A stretch of DNA of 6,180 nt from Alphaproteobacteria bacterium (GTDB taxonomy: Bacteria > Pseudomonadota > Alphaproteobacteria > UBA6615). Under the pieces are notes generated by a model, which ran no database searches, was not told the DNA's origin, and saw nothing but the letters and a program-made list of their open reading frames with translations. The position numbers were made by a program, and so were the translations under genes. Positions 6,157-6,180 of the stretch are shown in pieces. The stretch spans positions 1-6,180 of the forward strand of contig JABDJY010000197.1 in the NCBI GenBank assembly GCA_013003285.1. The letters are read 5' to 3'. Numbering within the stretch: position 1 is the stretch's first letter; each line of letters starts with the position of its first letter.

Positions 6157-6180
6157 ACGGGGGCCTTTGGCCCCCGTTTT
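6157..6180 (+). terminator. Rho-independent terminator after the peroxiredoxin gene
   Basis: A perfect 9-bp GC-rich stem (6157-6165 ACGGGGGCC with 6169-6177 GGCCCCCGT) closes a TTT loop and runs into a T tract from 6177 that continues to, and perhaps past, the window edge. It lies 22 nt after the peroxiredoxin stop codon and marks the end of that transcript. Confidence 0.9.

Overview
The window looks like ordinary chromosomal DNA from a GC-rich alphaproteobacterium, plausibly a Rhodospirillales-like lineage. This rests on protein style (M16 processing-peptidase homologue followed by a RimJ-type acetyltransferase, an ScsB-like DsbD and a Prx5-type peroxiredoxin), on GC-rich third codon positions, and on gene order that I recall from that class; I could not search a database. 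No phage, IS element, CRISPR array, tRNA or rRNA is visible.

Layout. Positions 1-2576 form a rightward block of closely spaced genes: the C-terminal part of an M16 zinc-peptidase-family protein (cut by the window start), a RimJ/RimL-type GNAT N-acetyltransferase (22 nt gap), and an MFS transporter (12 nt gap). The MFS reading frame is full length (404 codons including the stop position), but it is interrupted at 1971-1973 by an in-frame TAA that falls exactly in the central loop between transmembrane halves. A leftward yqgE/algH-family gene (2578-3153) meets the MFS gene tail to tail with one base between their stop codons.

A 194-bp AT-richer divergent intergenic region (3154-3347) separates yqgE from a rightward gene for a complete 716-residue DsbD/ScsB-type transmembrane thiol reductant transporter (3348-5498). 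After a 153-bp gap comes a cytosolic Prx5-type peroxiredoxin (5652-6134), closed by a strong rho-independent terminator at the right edge (6157-6180).

How they may work together. The right half is a thiol-redox neighbourhood. The DsbD/ScsB protein would carry electrons from cytoplasmic thioredoxin through its membrane domain to periplasmic thiols, and the peroxiredoxin would reduce peroxides in the cytoplasm. yqgE, a conserved family of unsettled function with a single cysteine here, is divergently transcribed from this pair. The most noteworthy points are the split MFS gene with a short direct repeat around the stop, the six-cysteine redox relay beside a peroxiredoxin in the other compartment, and a pair of overlapping opposite-strand -10-like hexamers in the divergent promoter region. 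I see no convincing wholly new system.
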